Assembly: GCF_018760785.1 (NCBI RefSeq)
Contig: NZ_JAHHZO010000019.1
Coordinates: 1-64,000, forward strand
Reading direction: 5' to 3'
From: Rhizobium sp. CSW-27
GTDB lineage: Bacteria > Pseudomonadota > Alphaproteobacteria > Rhizobiales > Rhizobiaceae
DNA length: 64,000 nucleotides
Under the pieces are notes generated by a model that was not told the origin of the DNA, did not search any database, and was given only the letters and a program-made list of their open reading frames with translations. Of this stretch, positions 24,156-34,157 are shown in pieces. The number at the start of each line of letters is the position of its first letter. Within the stretch, counting starts at the first letter, position 1. The position numbers and the translations under genes were made by a program.

Positions 24156-26327
24156 ATGAGACTAGGACTTCACCTTGCCGCTCTTCTCGCGGGCGTCAGC
24201 CTGCCGATCACGGTATTCGCGCAGGATGCTGGCGAAACCGTGCTGGAGACGATCTGGGTGACGGCGCAGAAGCGGGAAACGGAAAGCAAGGATGTGCCGG
24301 CGGGCCTTTCCGTGGAAAGGGGTGAGGACCTGAGGCTCATGAAAACCAGCCGGCGGGAAGAGGCAATTGCGGAGACGCCGAATGCCGTAACCGGAGCTGT
24401 GACCGCAAAGCTCTACACCTCCTTCACGGCCATTCGCGGCGTCGGCTCGGCGCTGATCGAGAGCGATTCGGCGGTGGGGCTTTACGTCGATGGCGTAGGT
24501 ATCGGCTCCACGCAGGCCCATAGCGGCACGCTGCTCGATGTCGACCGTGTGGAGGTGATGCGCGGTCCGCAGGGCACGCTTTATGGGCGCAACAACATTG
24601 CCGGGTCGGTCAACATTATCTCCAATCGTCCCGATCCGGAAAAGATGGGCGGCGAGATCGGCGTCGATTATGGTTCACGCGGTACCGTTACCTCCACCGG
24701 TATCTTCAATACGCCCATCGGCGATGGTGGCTGGGCGGCGCGCGGAGCGCTGTCCGTTACAAAGACCGGGGGCTTCACGACCTCTACCGTCACTGGCGAC
24801 GATCTCGGCGATGGCAAGGATCTTCATGGCCGCCTGAGCATCGCCGGCGATGTCACGGATAGTCTGGAATTCATAGGAAGCGTGGAGATGGAACGCCAGA
24901 CTCTTGATGCCGAGATGTTCGGCATGCCGGAGGCCGATTTCCTGGCGGGCAGCAACAGCGTCGCCATCGATGATCCCAGCCGCATCAAAAGCAATCTGGC
25001 AACAGTCTCCGGGCAGTTCACCTATCATCTCGACAATGGCGACAAGATCGTGTCGCAAACAGGGTTCCAGACGAGCAAGGTCGAAGTGGCGGGCAACGGT
25101 TTCCCGGTCGGCTATTTTGCCGCTTACGATGCCTTGTTCCAGTCCTATGGCTTCCCGGGCTTTCGCTATCGCTCGGAAAATCCCTATGAAGGCACCTATC
25201 GGCAGTTTTCGCAGGAACTGCGCTATGTTTCAGAAGGCAATGAGCGCCTCGACTGGGTCGCCGGGCTATATGGCGAATACTCCTCGGCCACGCGTGAATA
25301 TGGTGCGAACAGCAGCTTTACCGGTGGCGAAGCGACGCTCTACAGCCGCGGAGAGACCGATACAAGTTCGGTTTCGGCCTTTGCCGACGGCACATATGCG
25401 TTGAGCGACCGCTGGAAGCTTTATGGCGGCCTGCGCGTCGGCTACGATCGGAAACGCTTCGACTATGACTTTAGCGCAAATGCCACGGCAACAATGCTCG
25501 GTCTCACCGGTGCTTTCGCCCATGGCTATTCCGACAGCCTCTCCAAGGTCTATGCGACGCCGCGCGCCGGTCTTCAGTTTGCCGTCACCGATGATGTCAA
25601 TCTCTATGCCGGCGTCGCCACTGGCTACAAGTCCGGCGGCTTTAATGCCGGATTCGTCGGCTCGGGTGACGAGGGTGCCTATGGTGCCGAAAAGCTCATC
25701 AGCTATGAGGCAGGACTGAAGGCGGAGGATATTGCTGGACGCCTGAGCCTTGATGCCTCGGTGTTTTATATCGACTGGCGCGACCAGCAGGTGCAGGGCT
25801 TCAATGCCATGACCAGTACGACGCCGCTGATGAACGCGCCGCGCAGCCAATCTTGGGGCGGAGAGATTGCCGGCCGCTTCCAGATGACCGACCAGTGGAG
25901 CCTGCGCGCTGCCGCCGGCTATGCCGATGCCACTTACAAAGAATTTGCCAATGCCCGCGCCCTTAACGGGTCGGGCACGGTGGATGTCAGCGGCAACCAG
26001 CAGCAGTTCGTCTCCAAATTCACGGGCTCGGCCGGGATCGACTACCAGTGGGAAACCGGCTGGAGCGACCTGGTTGGCAAGGCGGGCCTCTCCTACCAGT
26101 TCCGCTCGGCCTATTATTTCGATGTGCAGAATACGGTCAGACAGCCAGGCTACGGGCTCTATAATGCCTATGCGGCGCTGGAGAACGACCGCTACGCGGC
26201 TTACATCTACGCGAGGAACATCGGTGACAAGCGCTATCGTGCGCTCGCTGCCGATCTCGGGATGGGAACGCTCGTGAATGCTGGCGATCCGCTGACGATT
26301 GGTGGCGGGTTCAAGCTCAAGTTCTGA
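24156..26327 (+). CDS. TonB-dependent siderophore receptor
   Basis: A 723-residue outer-membrane receptor with a signal peptide ending VFA-QDA. The plug domain contains the TonB-box-like start ETIWVTAQKRETESKDVP and the plug signature GLYVDGVGIGSTQAHSG with VEVMRGPQGTLYGRNNIAGSVNII. The barrel ends with GDPLTIGGGFKLKF, a terminal phenylalanine as expected for Bam recognition. It resembles FyuA/pesticin-type receptors for phenolate siderophores. No extended N-terminal signalling domain is present, consistent with AraC rather than FecIR control. It is followed two bases later by the ABC gene. Confidence 0.88.
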   Translation: MRLGLHLAALLAGVSLPITVFAQDAGETVLETIWVTAQKRETESKDVPAGLSVERGEDLRLMKTSRREEAIAETPNAVTGAVTAKLYTSFTAIRGVGSALIESDSAVGLYVDGVGIGSTQAHSGTLLDVDRVEVMRGPQGTLYGRNNIAGSVNIISNRPDPEKMGGEIGVDYGSRGTVTSTGIFNTPIGDGGWAARGALSVTKTGGFTTSTVTGDDLGDGKDLHGRLSIAGDVTDSLEFIGSVEMERQTLDAEMFGMPEADFLAGSNSVAIDDPSRIKSNLATVSGQFTYHLDNGDKIVSQTGFQTSKVEVAGNGFPVGYFAAYDALFQSYGFPGFRYRSENPYEGTYRQFSQELRYVSEGNERLDWVAGLYGEYSSATREYGANSSFTGGEATLYSRGETDTSSVSAFADGTYALSDRWKLYGGLRVGYDRKRFDYDFSANATATMLGLTGAFAHGYSDSLSKVYATPRAGLQFAVTDDVNLYAGVATGYKSGGFNAGFVGSGDEGAYGAEKLISYEAGLKAEDIAGRLSLDASVFYIDWRDQQVQGFNAMTSTTPLMNAPRSQSWGGEIAGRFQMTDQWSLRAAAGYADATYKEFANARALNGSGTVDVSGNQQQFVSKFTGSAGIDYQWETGWSDLVGKAGLSYQFRSAYYFDVQNTVRQPGYGLYNAYAALENDRYAAYIYARNIGDKRYRALAADLGMGTLVNAGDPLTIGGGFKLKF

Positions 26328-26329
26328 CC

Positions 26330-28087
26330 ATGGCGCACAGGGAAATTTCTGTTCCCGCTGGCGGTGCCATGTTCACGCTCGGCGAGCTTCTGGCCCCGCA
26401 CCGTCCGGCAATGGCCGTTGCGGTCTGCTGCTCGGTGCTTGCGGCAGCGCTGGAAATCGCGCCGGCGATCTTCGCCTCGCTGGCCATCGGAACTCTCGCA
26501 GGTGGTCGGGCAGGGGGCCTTATCCCCCTCGTCGGCGGACTTCTGGTGGCTGTCGTTGCGGCCCATGCGGCGCAAATGGTCTCTGCCCTTGTTTCGCATC
26601 TGGTGGCCATCGATGTTCAGGCCGCGCTGCGCCGGTTGATCGGTCGCACGCTTCTGTCCGCCCCCCTTGGCGATGTGGAACGGTTGGAGCCCGGTGCCAT
26701 TCGCCGCGTGCTGATGGAGGATGTCGAGCGCATGGAGGATGGCATTGCCCATCTCGTGCCCGATCTCGCCGCCGCGATCGTTGCACCATTGGCAATCATG
26801 CTGGCTATGCTGGCGCTCGACTGGCGGCTGGCCATCGCGACACTGTGGCCGATCATAGTGGGTGCGGTCGCCTTCGGCACGATCATGCGTCGCGACGATG
26901 GTCTTTCCCAGCGCTTCATGCAGGCGCAGGCCGAGATTGCCGCCGCCTTGCAGGAGGCGGTTTCGGTGATACCGCTCATCAAGGCCTATAATGTGCGGCA
27001 GAGCGCGCTCCGGCGGCCGGAACAAGCCTTTTCAGAGTATCGCGCTGTAGTCGGGCAATGGCTGGCCTTCAGCATGAGCGGGGTCACCGCCTTCTTTCTG
27101 GCGACTACATCAACGCTCGTCTTCGTTCTGCCGCTTGGGCTTTTTTTGCTCGGCCGTCAAGAAACCGATATCGCCACACTCGCCTTCTTCCTGATGGCGG
27201 CTTTCGGGCTCACCTCCATCGCTGCGCGGCTCTTCGGCGCAATGGGGCGCTTGCGCATTCATGCTGTCACGCTTGCACGCATTTCGGCGCTCGCCGGCAT
27301 GAGGCCGATGCCGCAAGGAGCCCAAAAAGCCGTGACGTCCTGTGACCTGTCGATTGAAAACCTCACCTTCTCCCATGGTGAAGGCTTCGGCCTTTGTGGC
27401 ATCACACTCGATATTCCGCAGGGTTGCCGGGTGGCGCTGGTCGGTCCGAGCGGTTCGGGAAAATCGACGCTGGCGCGCCTGCTGCTGCGATTTCAGGATG
27501 CGCAGGAGGGGCGCATCACGCTCGGCGGCCGGGATATACGGGAGTTCGATACGGACGTGCTGGCTGCCCAAATGTCAGCCATGTTTCAGGACGTCTTCCT
27601 GTTTTCCTCGACAATTCGTGAGAATATTGCGCTTGGAAGGCCGCTTGCGAGTGAGGCGGACATCATTGCCGCCGCGCAGCGGGCGCAGGCGGATGCGTTT
27701 ATTCGCGTGCTACCCGATGGCTACGACACGGTTCTTCGCAATGGTGGCGGGCTTTCCGGCGGACAGAGGCAGCGGATCGCGCTGGCGCGCGCGATCTTGA
27801 AGGACGCCCCGATCCTCGTTCTGGATGAGGCCACGGCCTATGCCGACCCCGAAAGCGAATTTGAAATCCAGAAGGCGTTGGAAGAGGCGATGCGCGGCAA
27901 AACCGTCATCGCTATCGCCCATCGGCTATCGACGGTGCGCCATTTCGACCGGATTGTTTTTCTGCACGACGGGCGCATTGCCGAACAGGGAACGCATGAA
28001 GAACTCATCGCGTTCGACGGGCTTTACGCGCGGCAATGGCAGACGCATTGCGCAGCCCTCTGTTTCAGGCTTCGGGGTTCCTCGTGA
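26330..28087 (+). CDS. ABC transporter half-molecule, siderophore importer type (YbtP-like)
   Basis: A 585-residue fusion of a six-helix membrane domain (residues about 25-300) and a nucleotide-binding domain. Walker A GPSGSGKST is at 372-380, Q-loop in MFQDVFLFSSTIREN, signature LSGGQRQRIALARAI, Walker B ILVLDEATAYADPE, switch AIAHRLSTV. The exporter-like fold with two adjacent half-transporters after a TonB receptor matches YbtPQ/IrtAB, which import ferric siderophores across the inner membrane. Walker B region reads ATAYADPE rather than ATSALDPE, as in YbtP-type proteins. It is coupled by a TGATG overlap to the partner. Confidence 0.85.
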   Translation: MAHREISVPAGGAMFTLGELLAPHRPAMAVAVCCSVLAAALEIAPAIFASLAIGTLAGGRAGGLIPLVGGLLVAVVAAHAAQMVSALVSHLVAIDVQAALRRLIGRTLLSAPLGDVERLEPGAIRRVLMEDVERMEDGIAHLVPDLAAAIVAPLAIMLAMLALDWRLAIATLWPIIVGAVAFGTIMRRDDGLSQRFMQAQAEIAAALQEAVSVIPLIKAYNVRQSALRRPEQAFSEYRAVVGQWLAFSMSGVTAFFLATTSTLVFVLPLGLFLLGRQETDIATLAFFLMAAFGLTSIAARLFGAMGRLRIHAVTLARISALAGMRPMPQGAQKAVTSCDLSIENLTFSHGEGFGLCGITLDIPQGCRVALVGPSGSGKSTLARLLLRFQDAQEGRITLGGRDIREFDTDVLAAQMSAMFQDVFLFSSTIRENIALGRPLASEADIIAAAQRAQADAFIRVLPDGYDTVLRNGGGLSGGQRQRIALARAILKDAPILVLDEATAYADPESEFEIQKALEEAMRGKTVIAIAHRLSTVRHFDRIVFLHDGRIAEQGTHEELIAFDGLYARQWQTHCAALCFRLRGSS

Positions 28088-29793
28088 TGTGGAAGAAAGA
28101 CTCCTATTCCAGCTTGCGACAGGATCGTCTGCTTGCAGCACGGCTTGTCGATGGTGTGCTGTTTGCCCTGCAAGCAACGACGGCTGCCCTCTGCCTCCTG
28201 AGGGTTTCTTCCGGTGAGCATATCTCTGCTTCCACGGCACTGGCTATGATGGTGGCAATCACGTTGCTGCGCTGGCTTGTCATGCGCCAGACGACGACCG
28301 CTGGCTATCGGGGTGCCTATGATGGCGGACTTCACTTGCGTGCCAGCATTCTCCAGCGGTTGATCCGCCTACCGCTCGGGGCATTTCAGACGCTGGAGCG
28401 TGGGCGTCTCGTTCAGGCTTTCGGCGAAGATGTGTTGTGGCTCGAGAACGAGGCATCCAGCACGCAGCCGGACATAGCCTTCAATGCGGCGGCCATGGCG
28501 ACGCTGCTTCTGTCGGCGCTGGCGGTCTCGCCGCTTCCGGCTGTTGCGGCAATGCTGTTTCTCACCCTCAGCTTCCTGCTTTTGCGGCTGGTTGCGAAAC
28601 GGGTTGAGCGTGGCCTTAATAGGCGGGCGCGCGGACTGGAACAGGCGGCACTTTCCATGAGCGAATTCTGCGAGGGCATGGCAGTGCTGCGTGCCTTCAG
28701 CGCCGCACGCCAATCCACGCCCGGCTTCGAGACGCAGGTAGAGCGGTTGCGGTTGGGAGCGCGCAAGGGCGTACTATTTGCAACGCCGCTGGCGGTGATG
28801 TTTCGCGGGTTGGTCGATCTCGCTGCGGCGCTGGCCATCGGCCTTTCGCTTTTCCTGTCCTCCGGGCAGGAGGGCGAATTTGGCCGTCTTGCTGCAACAT
28901 GCCTTTTACTGGCCGCCACCGTCATCCCGGCCCGCAACTTCGCGGCGCTGATGGCGATGCAGGCGCTCGCGCGGATCGCGCGCACCAATATCGGTGGCAT
29001 CATGGCGCATGCGGAAATGGCGCATGGCAAGCGCGCGGCACCAACTGGTCTGGGCAATGTCGCCTTCCGTAGCGTTTCTTTCCGATATCCCGGGCAAAGC
29101 CGGGACGCGCTCGACAACGTGACCTTCGAGGCGCAGCGCGGACAAATGACCGCGCTTGTTGGCCACAACGGTAGCGGCAAGAGCACCTGCCTGCAATTGC
29201 TGATGCGCTTTCATGATGTGACGGGCGGCGCAATTACCATAGACGGAACGGATATCCGCGATCTTGCACCGGATGCGCTTGCCGCGTGCTATGCGCCCGT
29301 CTTCCAGGAACCGCAGATCGTTCATGACACGGTTGCCGCCAATATCCGCCTCGGCCGGCCTGATGCCGGTGACGATGAGGTGATTGCGGCGGCAAAGCAG
29401 GCTGCGATTCACGACACCATCATGGCGCGCGGCGGCTACGGCACCGTGGTTGCGCCGCAAGGCCGCAACTTCTCCGGCGGAGAGCGCCAGCGCATCGCCA
29501 TTGCCCGCGCCATTCTCAAGGATGCTCCGATCGTGCTGCTGGACGAGGCGACATCGGCACTGGATCCGGAAAACGAACATCTCATTCAGGCCGCTATCAA
29601 CGTGCTGATCCGCGATAAAACCGTGATCGTCGTTGCCCACCGACTTTCCACCATTGCTGAAGCCGAGCACATCATCGTTCTTGAGCAGGGCCGCGCTGCG
29701 GCAAGCGGGCGGCACGGGGATTTGTTGCGCAGTTCGCAGCCATACCGGATCCTCTGGCGGCGGTTTGCAGAGGCCAGTGCTGAGCAGAGTTAA
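28087..29793 (+). CDS. ABC transporter half-molecule, siderophore importer type (YbtQ-like)
   Basis: About 568 residues. I start it at ATG 28087, overlapping the stop of the partner; an upstream in-frame start at 28036 is inside the previous gene. It has six predicted helices, then Walker A GHNGSGKST at 359-367, Q-loop APVFQEPQIVHDTVAAN, signature FSGGERQRIAIARAI, Walker B IVLLDEATSALDPEN and switch VVAHRLSTI. It forms a heterodimer with the YbtP-like protein. Its stop overlaps that of the convergent AraC gene by four bases. Confidence 0.85.
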   Translation: MWKKDSYSSLRQDRLLAARLVDGVLFALQATTAALCLLRVSSGEHISASTALAMMVAITLLRWLVMRQTTTAGYRGAYDGGLHLRASILQRLIRLPLGAFQTLERGRLVQAFGEDVLWLENEASSTQPDIAFNAAAMATLLLSALAVSPLPAVAAMLFLTLSFLLLRLVAKRVERGLNRRARGLEQAALSMSEFCEGMAVLRAFSAARQSTPGFETQVERLRLGARKGVLFATPLAVMFRGLVDLAAALAIGLSLFLSSGQEGEFGRLAATCLLLAATVIPARNFAALMAMQALARIARTNIGGIMAHAEMAHGKRAAPTGLGNVAFRSVSFRYPGQSRDALDNVTFEAQRGQMTALVGHNGSGKSTCLQLLMRFHDVTGGAITIDGTDIRDLAPDALAACYAPVFQEPQIVHDTVAANIRLGRPDAGDDEVIAAAKQAAIHDTIMARGGYGTVVAPQGRNFSGGERQRIAIARAILKDAPIVLLDEATSALDPENEHLIQAAINVLIRDKTVIVVAHRLSTIAEAEHIIVLEQGRAAASGRHGDLLRSSQPYRILWRRFAEASAEQS

Positions 29794-30761
29794 CTTCGGT
29801 AGCGGCTGGGCAGTACGCCCTTTGCCTCGCGGAAGGCCTTGCTGAAATGGCTTAGATTGTCGAAACCAACGGCATAGGCTGCTTCGGTCACACTCGCACC
29901 GGCGGAAAGAAGCGTTGCGGCCACATCAAGCCGTGTCGCACGAAGATGGGCATGAACCGAAACGCCTATCGCCAGCCGAAATCCTTCCTTGAGGCGGCGC
30001 TCATTGAGCCCCACTTCGCGGGCCAGCCGAGCGATGGTCCAGTCGGCACTGTAATGCTGTTCGATGAGGGACAAGGCTGTGTGAAGACGCGCCAGCTCCT
30101 CCTTGGTCAAGGGTTTGAGCGGCACACTGTCGGACTGTCGCGTTACGGCATCAAGACCGATACTGACCGCCTGTATGGCCTTGCCGTAGAGATAGGCGCG
30201 GCGAGCCAGACCTGAACTAAAGCGGCACTGCAACACATCGGCGGCGACGTTCAGGAGTTCGGCCGGGGCTTTGAAGCCAATCAGGAAAACATCCTGATCC
30301 GGCAGACTGTTCTCGGTAATGACGGCTCCGCCCAGCCTTGCGAGCGAGATGCCGCCCAGCTTTTCCAGCAACGGTTTTTCAACGCGGATATCCACGATGC
30401 TCAGACGCCGGTCAGCATCGACATGGTTCTCGCCGCGCGTGACGCGGTCACAGGCGAAGAACACGGCGGTTCCCGGCTGCACTCTCAGCGGTTTGCCACC
30501 ATCGACCGACAGGGTTCCCGCCCCATCGAGAAAGACGGACAGAGAAAAAGTTGCGGGCCCTTCCGGCCGGAAAACCAGATCCTCAGGCGGCGTGACATCG
30601 ATCGTATAGATGGTGATGTCGTCACCCGGTTGCTCTGTCCGCGTCGCCTCGCGCCAGCCAAGCTGGTCGATCTCCGCATCGACGCATGCTTTCCAGCTGA
30701 TCGGGGCCTGCATCGCGACGGCAACTGCCGTTTCCTCCATCGAAGTGTCAATGCCGCTCAT
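29790..30761 (-). CDS. AraC-family regulator (PchR-like), second copy in the island
   Basis: About 323 residues from ATG 30761; the longer frame from 30833 runs into the divergent promoter. The C-terminal domain has both helix-turn-helix motifs: IARLAREVGLNERRLKEGFRLAIG and VTEAAYAVGFDNLSHFSKAFREAKGVLPSRYR. The N-terminal part (FSLSVFLDGAGTLSVDGG, GTAVFFACDRVTRG) is a cupin-like sensor. It is divergent from the second TonB receptor and shares only general similarity with the first AraC protein. It is probably the activator of the receptor/MFS/monooxygenase operon. Confidence 0.86.
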   Translation of the reverse strand: MSGIDTSMEETAVAVAMQAPISWKACVDAEIDQLGWREATRTEQPGDDITIYTIDVTPPEDLVFRPEGPATFSLSVFLDGAGTLSVDGGKPLRVQPGTAVFFACDRVTRGENHVDADRRLSIVDIRVEKPLLEKLGGISLARLGGAVITENSLPDQDVFLIGFKAPAELLNVAADVLQCRFSSGLARRAYLYGKAIQAVSIGLDAVTRQSDSVPLKPLTKEELARLHTALSLIEQHYSADWTIARLAREVGLNERRLKEGFRLAIGVSVHAHLRATRLDVAATLLSAGASVTEAAYAVGFDNLSHFSKAFREAKGVLPSRYRS

Positions 30762-30887
30762 GGATTTATCCCTTGCGTGAGCTTTTAGTCCGGTTTCCGT
30801 CAATTTGCGTCCGGAAAACGTTAGCCTTCGCATTTGTTAACTGGAATACACCGATCAAGTTTATTTCGCAGGCATCGGGGATTCAAT

Positions 30888-32936
30888 ATGTTACGCGGTA
30901 GAAAAATGGCTTTGACGGCGTCGGTGTGCCTTCTGGCGCTTTCCGGTGCGGATTCTCGTGCGCAGGACGCCGAAGGCGAGACGGTTCTGGAGAAGATCAC
31001 CATTACCGCCACGAAGCGCGCGCAGGAGATCGGCAAGGTTGATGCCTCTGTCACGGTCGTCACCGGTGAGGAGCTTGCACAGCGCGGCGTGCGTACGGTT
31101 GACGATCTTCAGAAGGTGTTTCCCGGCGTCAGCATGGGCAATCGCGGTAACCGCGTCTATTCCAACGTGACGGTGCGGGGCATTTCCTCGCCGGACTATT
31201 TCAATCCGACCGTTCAGGTCTATGTCGATGGTGTGCCGCAACTGCCCTCGACTTTTTCACAAATGCTGACGGATGTGGAGCGCGTCGAATTCCTGCGTGG
31301 CCCGCAGGGTACGCTTTATGGGGCGAATGCCTATGGCGGTGTAATCAACATTATCACCAGGCGCAAGGATGCGAACCGCTTCTATGTCGAGACGAACCTC
31401 TCGCTGGATGAACCGGCGGTGGAGATCGGCGGAACGGCGGTGGTAGTGCCGGAAACGCTGTATCTCGATTATGCAGCCAGTTTCCGTCATTTCTCCGGCG
31501 ATATCGACGATGCAACGACCGGCAAGGATGACATCAACACTTCCAATAACGGCTATGGCCGGGCAACGCTACGCTATGCGCCGACCGGCGGTGATTTTGA
31601 CGCATCCATCAGCTACTCGAAGGAGAAGCTGCTTTCCCACGAGGAGCTCTATTCGTTCCAGGCCGATGTGGACGATCGGCTTTACCGAAGCGGGCTCTAC
31701 GGCCACATTCCCGATCTTCGACGCGATGTGACCACGCTTTCCGGTCAGTGGAACTATCGTTTCGGCGATTTCACATTGTCCAGCATTACGGGCTATCAGA
31801 AAAGCGATGTGAAACGCGATTTCTCCGCTGGTGCAGGCAGCCGTTATGAGTGGCCGCAGGATGACGAGACGATCTCGCAGGAACTGCGCCTGAGCTATGA
31901 GGGCGATCTGTTCAGCGGTGTTGCCGGGGTGTGGTACAGCCACAACGATTTCATGGGCTGGAAGAGCGCCATTGCACCCTATTACGGAGAATCCACCAAC
32001 AATGTTGTGACAGACAGCGTTGCCGCATTTGGTGAAGTCACCTGGCATGCGACGGAACGCCTTGACCTGACAGGGGGGCTGCGCGCCACCTACGATCACT
32101 CAAGCATCGACGCTTTCCGCGCCGACACCTATGGCATGGGCATGGGGTTTGACTTTGACGGCGATGCCGAGTTTACCAGCCTTCAGCCCAAATTCGCGGT
32201 CGGTTATCAATTGACGCCTGATGTGCGTCTGTTCAGTGTCGTTTCACGCGGCTACAAGCCGGGCGGCTTCAACCATAGTATTTCCTCGTCCATCGATGCG
32301 GCACCCTATGATCCGGAATCGAACTGGAACTTTGAGGCAGGCTTCAAGTCCACCCTGCTCGACGGCGATCTGGATCTGTCAGCGAGCGTCTATCACATCC
32401 GCTCCTCCGACAAGCAGATCTATGTCGGCATGGTCGGACAGCAGTTCATCCGCAATGCGGGTGAGGCCACCAGCACCGGCATCGAACTGGAGGCGGCATG
32501 GCGCGCCACCGAAAAGCTGACGCTGACCGGCAATGCGGCCTTCGGGCGCTCCAAGTTCACCGATTTCACCGATCCCTATACCGGCACGTCCTATGACGGA
32601 AACCGCATTCCCTATGCACCGGACATCATCTCCCACCTGAATATTGCCTATGTGCTGGCTGACGATCTGTTCGACGGCATCTTGACGGCCAACGGTGCCG
32701 CCAACCTTTATTCGAAAAGCTGGTTCGACGAGGCCAATACCACCGGACAAGCCGGTTACGCGACCTTCGATGTCAGCCTCGATTTTGCGAAGGCGGACGG
32801 GTTCTCGGCAAAGCTCTACGTACAGAACATAGCAGACAGGGCCTACAAGACGTCGGGTTACGTGAATGGTGCCTATGAGCTTGGCACGCTGGGCAAGGGG
32901 CGGACCTTCGGCCTGACATTGCGCAAGGAATTCTGA
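30888..32936 (+). CDS. TonB-dependent siderophore receptor, second in the island
   Basis: About 682 residues from ATG 30888. Signal peptide MALTASVCLLALSGADSRA-QD. The plug has LEKITITATKRAQEIGKVDASVTVV, VQVYVDGVPQLPSTFSQML and VEFLRGPQGTLYGANAYGGVINII. The barrel contains the GYKPGGFN loop seen in FyuA-type receptors and ends LTLRKEF. It resembles the first receptor in architecture but not closely in sequence, so the pair probably take different but related chelates. It leads an operon with an MFS transporter and a monooxygenase (gap of six bases). Confidence 0.87.
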   Translation: MLRGRKMALTASVCLLALSGADSRAQDAEGETVLEKITITATKRAQEIGKVDASVTVVTGEELAQRGVRTVDDLQKVFPGVSMGNRGNRVYSNVTVRGISSPDYFNPTVQVYVDGVPQLPSTFSQMLTDVERVEFLRGPQGTLYGANAYGGVINIITRRKDANRFYVETNLSLDEPAVEIGGTAVVVPETLYLDYAASFRHFSGDIDDATTGKDDINTSNNGYGRATLRYAPTGGDFDASISYSKEKLLSHEELYSFQADVDDRLYRSGLYGHIPDLRRDVTTLSGQWNYRFGDFTLSSITGYQKSDVKRDFSAGAGSRYEWPQDDETISQELRLSYEGDLFSGVAGVWYSHNDFMGWKSAIAPYYGESTNNVVTDSVAAFGEVTWHATERLDLTGGLRATYDHSSIDAFRADTYGMGMGFDFDGDAEFTSLQPKFAVGYQLTPDVRLFSVVSRGYKPGGFNHSISSSIDAAPYDPESNWNFEAGFKSTLLDGDLDLSASVYHIRSSDKQIYVGMVGQQFIRNAGEATSTGIELEAAWRATEKLTLTGNAAFGRSKFTDFTDPYTGTSYDGNRIPYAPDIISHLNIAYVLADDLFDGILTANGAANLYSKSWFDEANTTGQAGYATFDVSLDFAKADGFSAKLYVQNIADRAYKTSGYVNGAYELGTLGKGRTFGLTLRKEF

Positions 32937-32942
32937 GCGGCC

Positions 32943-34157
32943 ATGCGCGCGTCTTCGACCGTGCCGCTGCCGCGCCTGTTGCTCGCGGCAGGCGGCATCT
33001 ATACCGCCCAGAGCCTCGTAGGCGGATTGACGTTCCTGGGCGTTCCCGCCGTACTGCGCGCTGAAAATGTGGCGCTCGACCGGATCGGTCTCGTTTCACT
33101 GGCGATGCTGGTCTGGGCCTTGAAGTTTCTCTGGGCCGGACCGGTTGAACGATGGCGCATCGGTACGGGCGGACGGCGCCGTTCACGGGAACTGATCGTC
33201 GCTGGTGAAGTGGTCGTGGTATTGGCTCTCATGGCCTTCGGTCTTGCCGGAAAGGCGGAGTTTTCGATTATTCTCGGCCTTCTGCTCCTCATGGCGCTGG
33301 CATCGGCCACTGTGGACATTGCCTGTGATGCCTTCCTGATCGAACAGTTTCCTGAAAACCGGCGAGGGCTGGCCAATGTGGCGCAGGTTGGCGGCGGCTA
33401 TCTCGGCCTGATCTTCGGCAGCGGTCTGTTCGTTGCCATCTATGCGGTGTTGGGCTGGTTGGCGGCATCCTGCGTTCTGGCCGCGCTTGTGCTGCTGTTT
33501 TCAGTGCCGATGGCGATTGTTCGTGAGGCCACCGTGCCGACCGCGCCACTCACCGCCGCCGGATTGCTGAATGCCTTGCGGCGGCATGAGATCAGAATCG
33601 GCATCCTCATGGCGATCACGTTCGAACTGGGCGGACGGCTGGCGCAGGCGCTTGCCGGGCCATTCCTGGTCGATGCCGGGCTGCCGCTTGCAACGCTCGG
33701 CCTGTTGAACGGCGGCGGCGGCGTGGTGGCGGGGCTTGCTGGCACGGCAGCCGGTGGGGCGCTTGCCCACCGGCTTGGCGCGGTGAAAGCCATGTTGTTC
33801 ATCGGCTGCCTGCATATTGCTTCGCTTTCCGCTCTTGCCGGAACAGTAGCGTTGGCGCACGAAAAACTGTCTCTTCTTGTCAGCTTGTTTGTCATTGAGA
33901 GTGCGGTCATGGCCGCCGGGTTCGTTGTCAGCTACGCACGGTTGATGGCGCTGGCTTCATCGGCCCAGCCGGGTGTCGACTTCACGCTTTTCCAATGCGC
34001 CAGCGCGATCGCCGCCGCCATCTGCGGCATGACTGGCGCGATGCTGGCCTCGAAAGTGGGCTATGCCGCGACCTTCGCTTCAGCCGCTGCGCTGGCGGTT
34101 GCTGTGCCTCCTATACTTCTCCTGTTCGAACACCGCCTTAAGAGAGGAATTTCATGA
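32943..34157 (+). CDS. MFS siderophore transporter (RhtX/FptX/YbtX-like)
   Basis: A 404-residue protein with about twelve membrane segments. The opening GGIYTAQSLVGGLTFLGVPAVLR and the AmpG-like signature WALKFLWAGPVERW place it with the RhtX/FptX branch of the major facilitator superfamily. These move siderophores such as rhizobactin 1021 and pyochelin across the inner membrane. The segment DIACDAFLIEQFPENRRGLAN is also typical. It sits between the receptor and the monooxygenase, overlapping the latter by four bases. It gives the island a second inner-membrane import route beside the YbtPQ-like pair. Confidence 0.83.
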   Translation: MRASSTVPLPRLLLAAGGIYTAQSLVGGLTFLGVPAVLRAENVALDRIGLVSLAMLVWALKFLWAGPVERWRIGTGGRRRSRELIVAGEVVVVLALMAFGLAGKAEFSIILGLLLLMALASATVDIACDAFLIEQFPENRRGLANVAQVGGGYLGLIFGSGLFVAIYAVLGWLAASCVLAALVLLFSVPMAIVREATVPTAPLTAAGLLNALRRHEIRIGILMAITFELGGRLAQALAGPFLVDAGLPLATLGLLNGGGGVVAGLAGTAAGGALAHRLGAVKAMLFIGCLHIASLSALAGTVALAHEKLSLLVSLFVIESAVMAAGFVVSYARLMALASSAQPGVDFTLFQCASAIAAAICGMTGAMLASKVGYAATFASAAALAVAVPPILLLFEHRLKRGIS

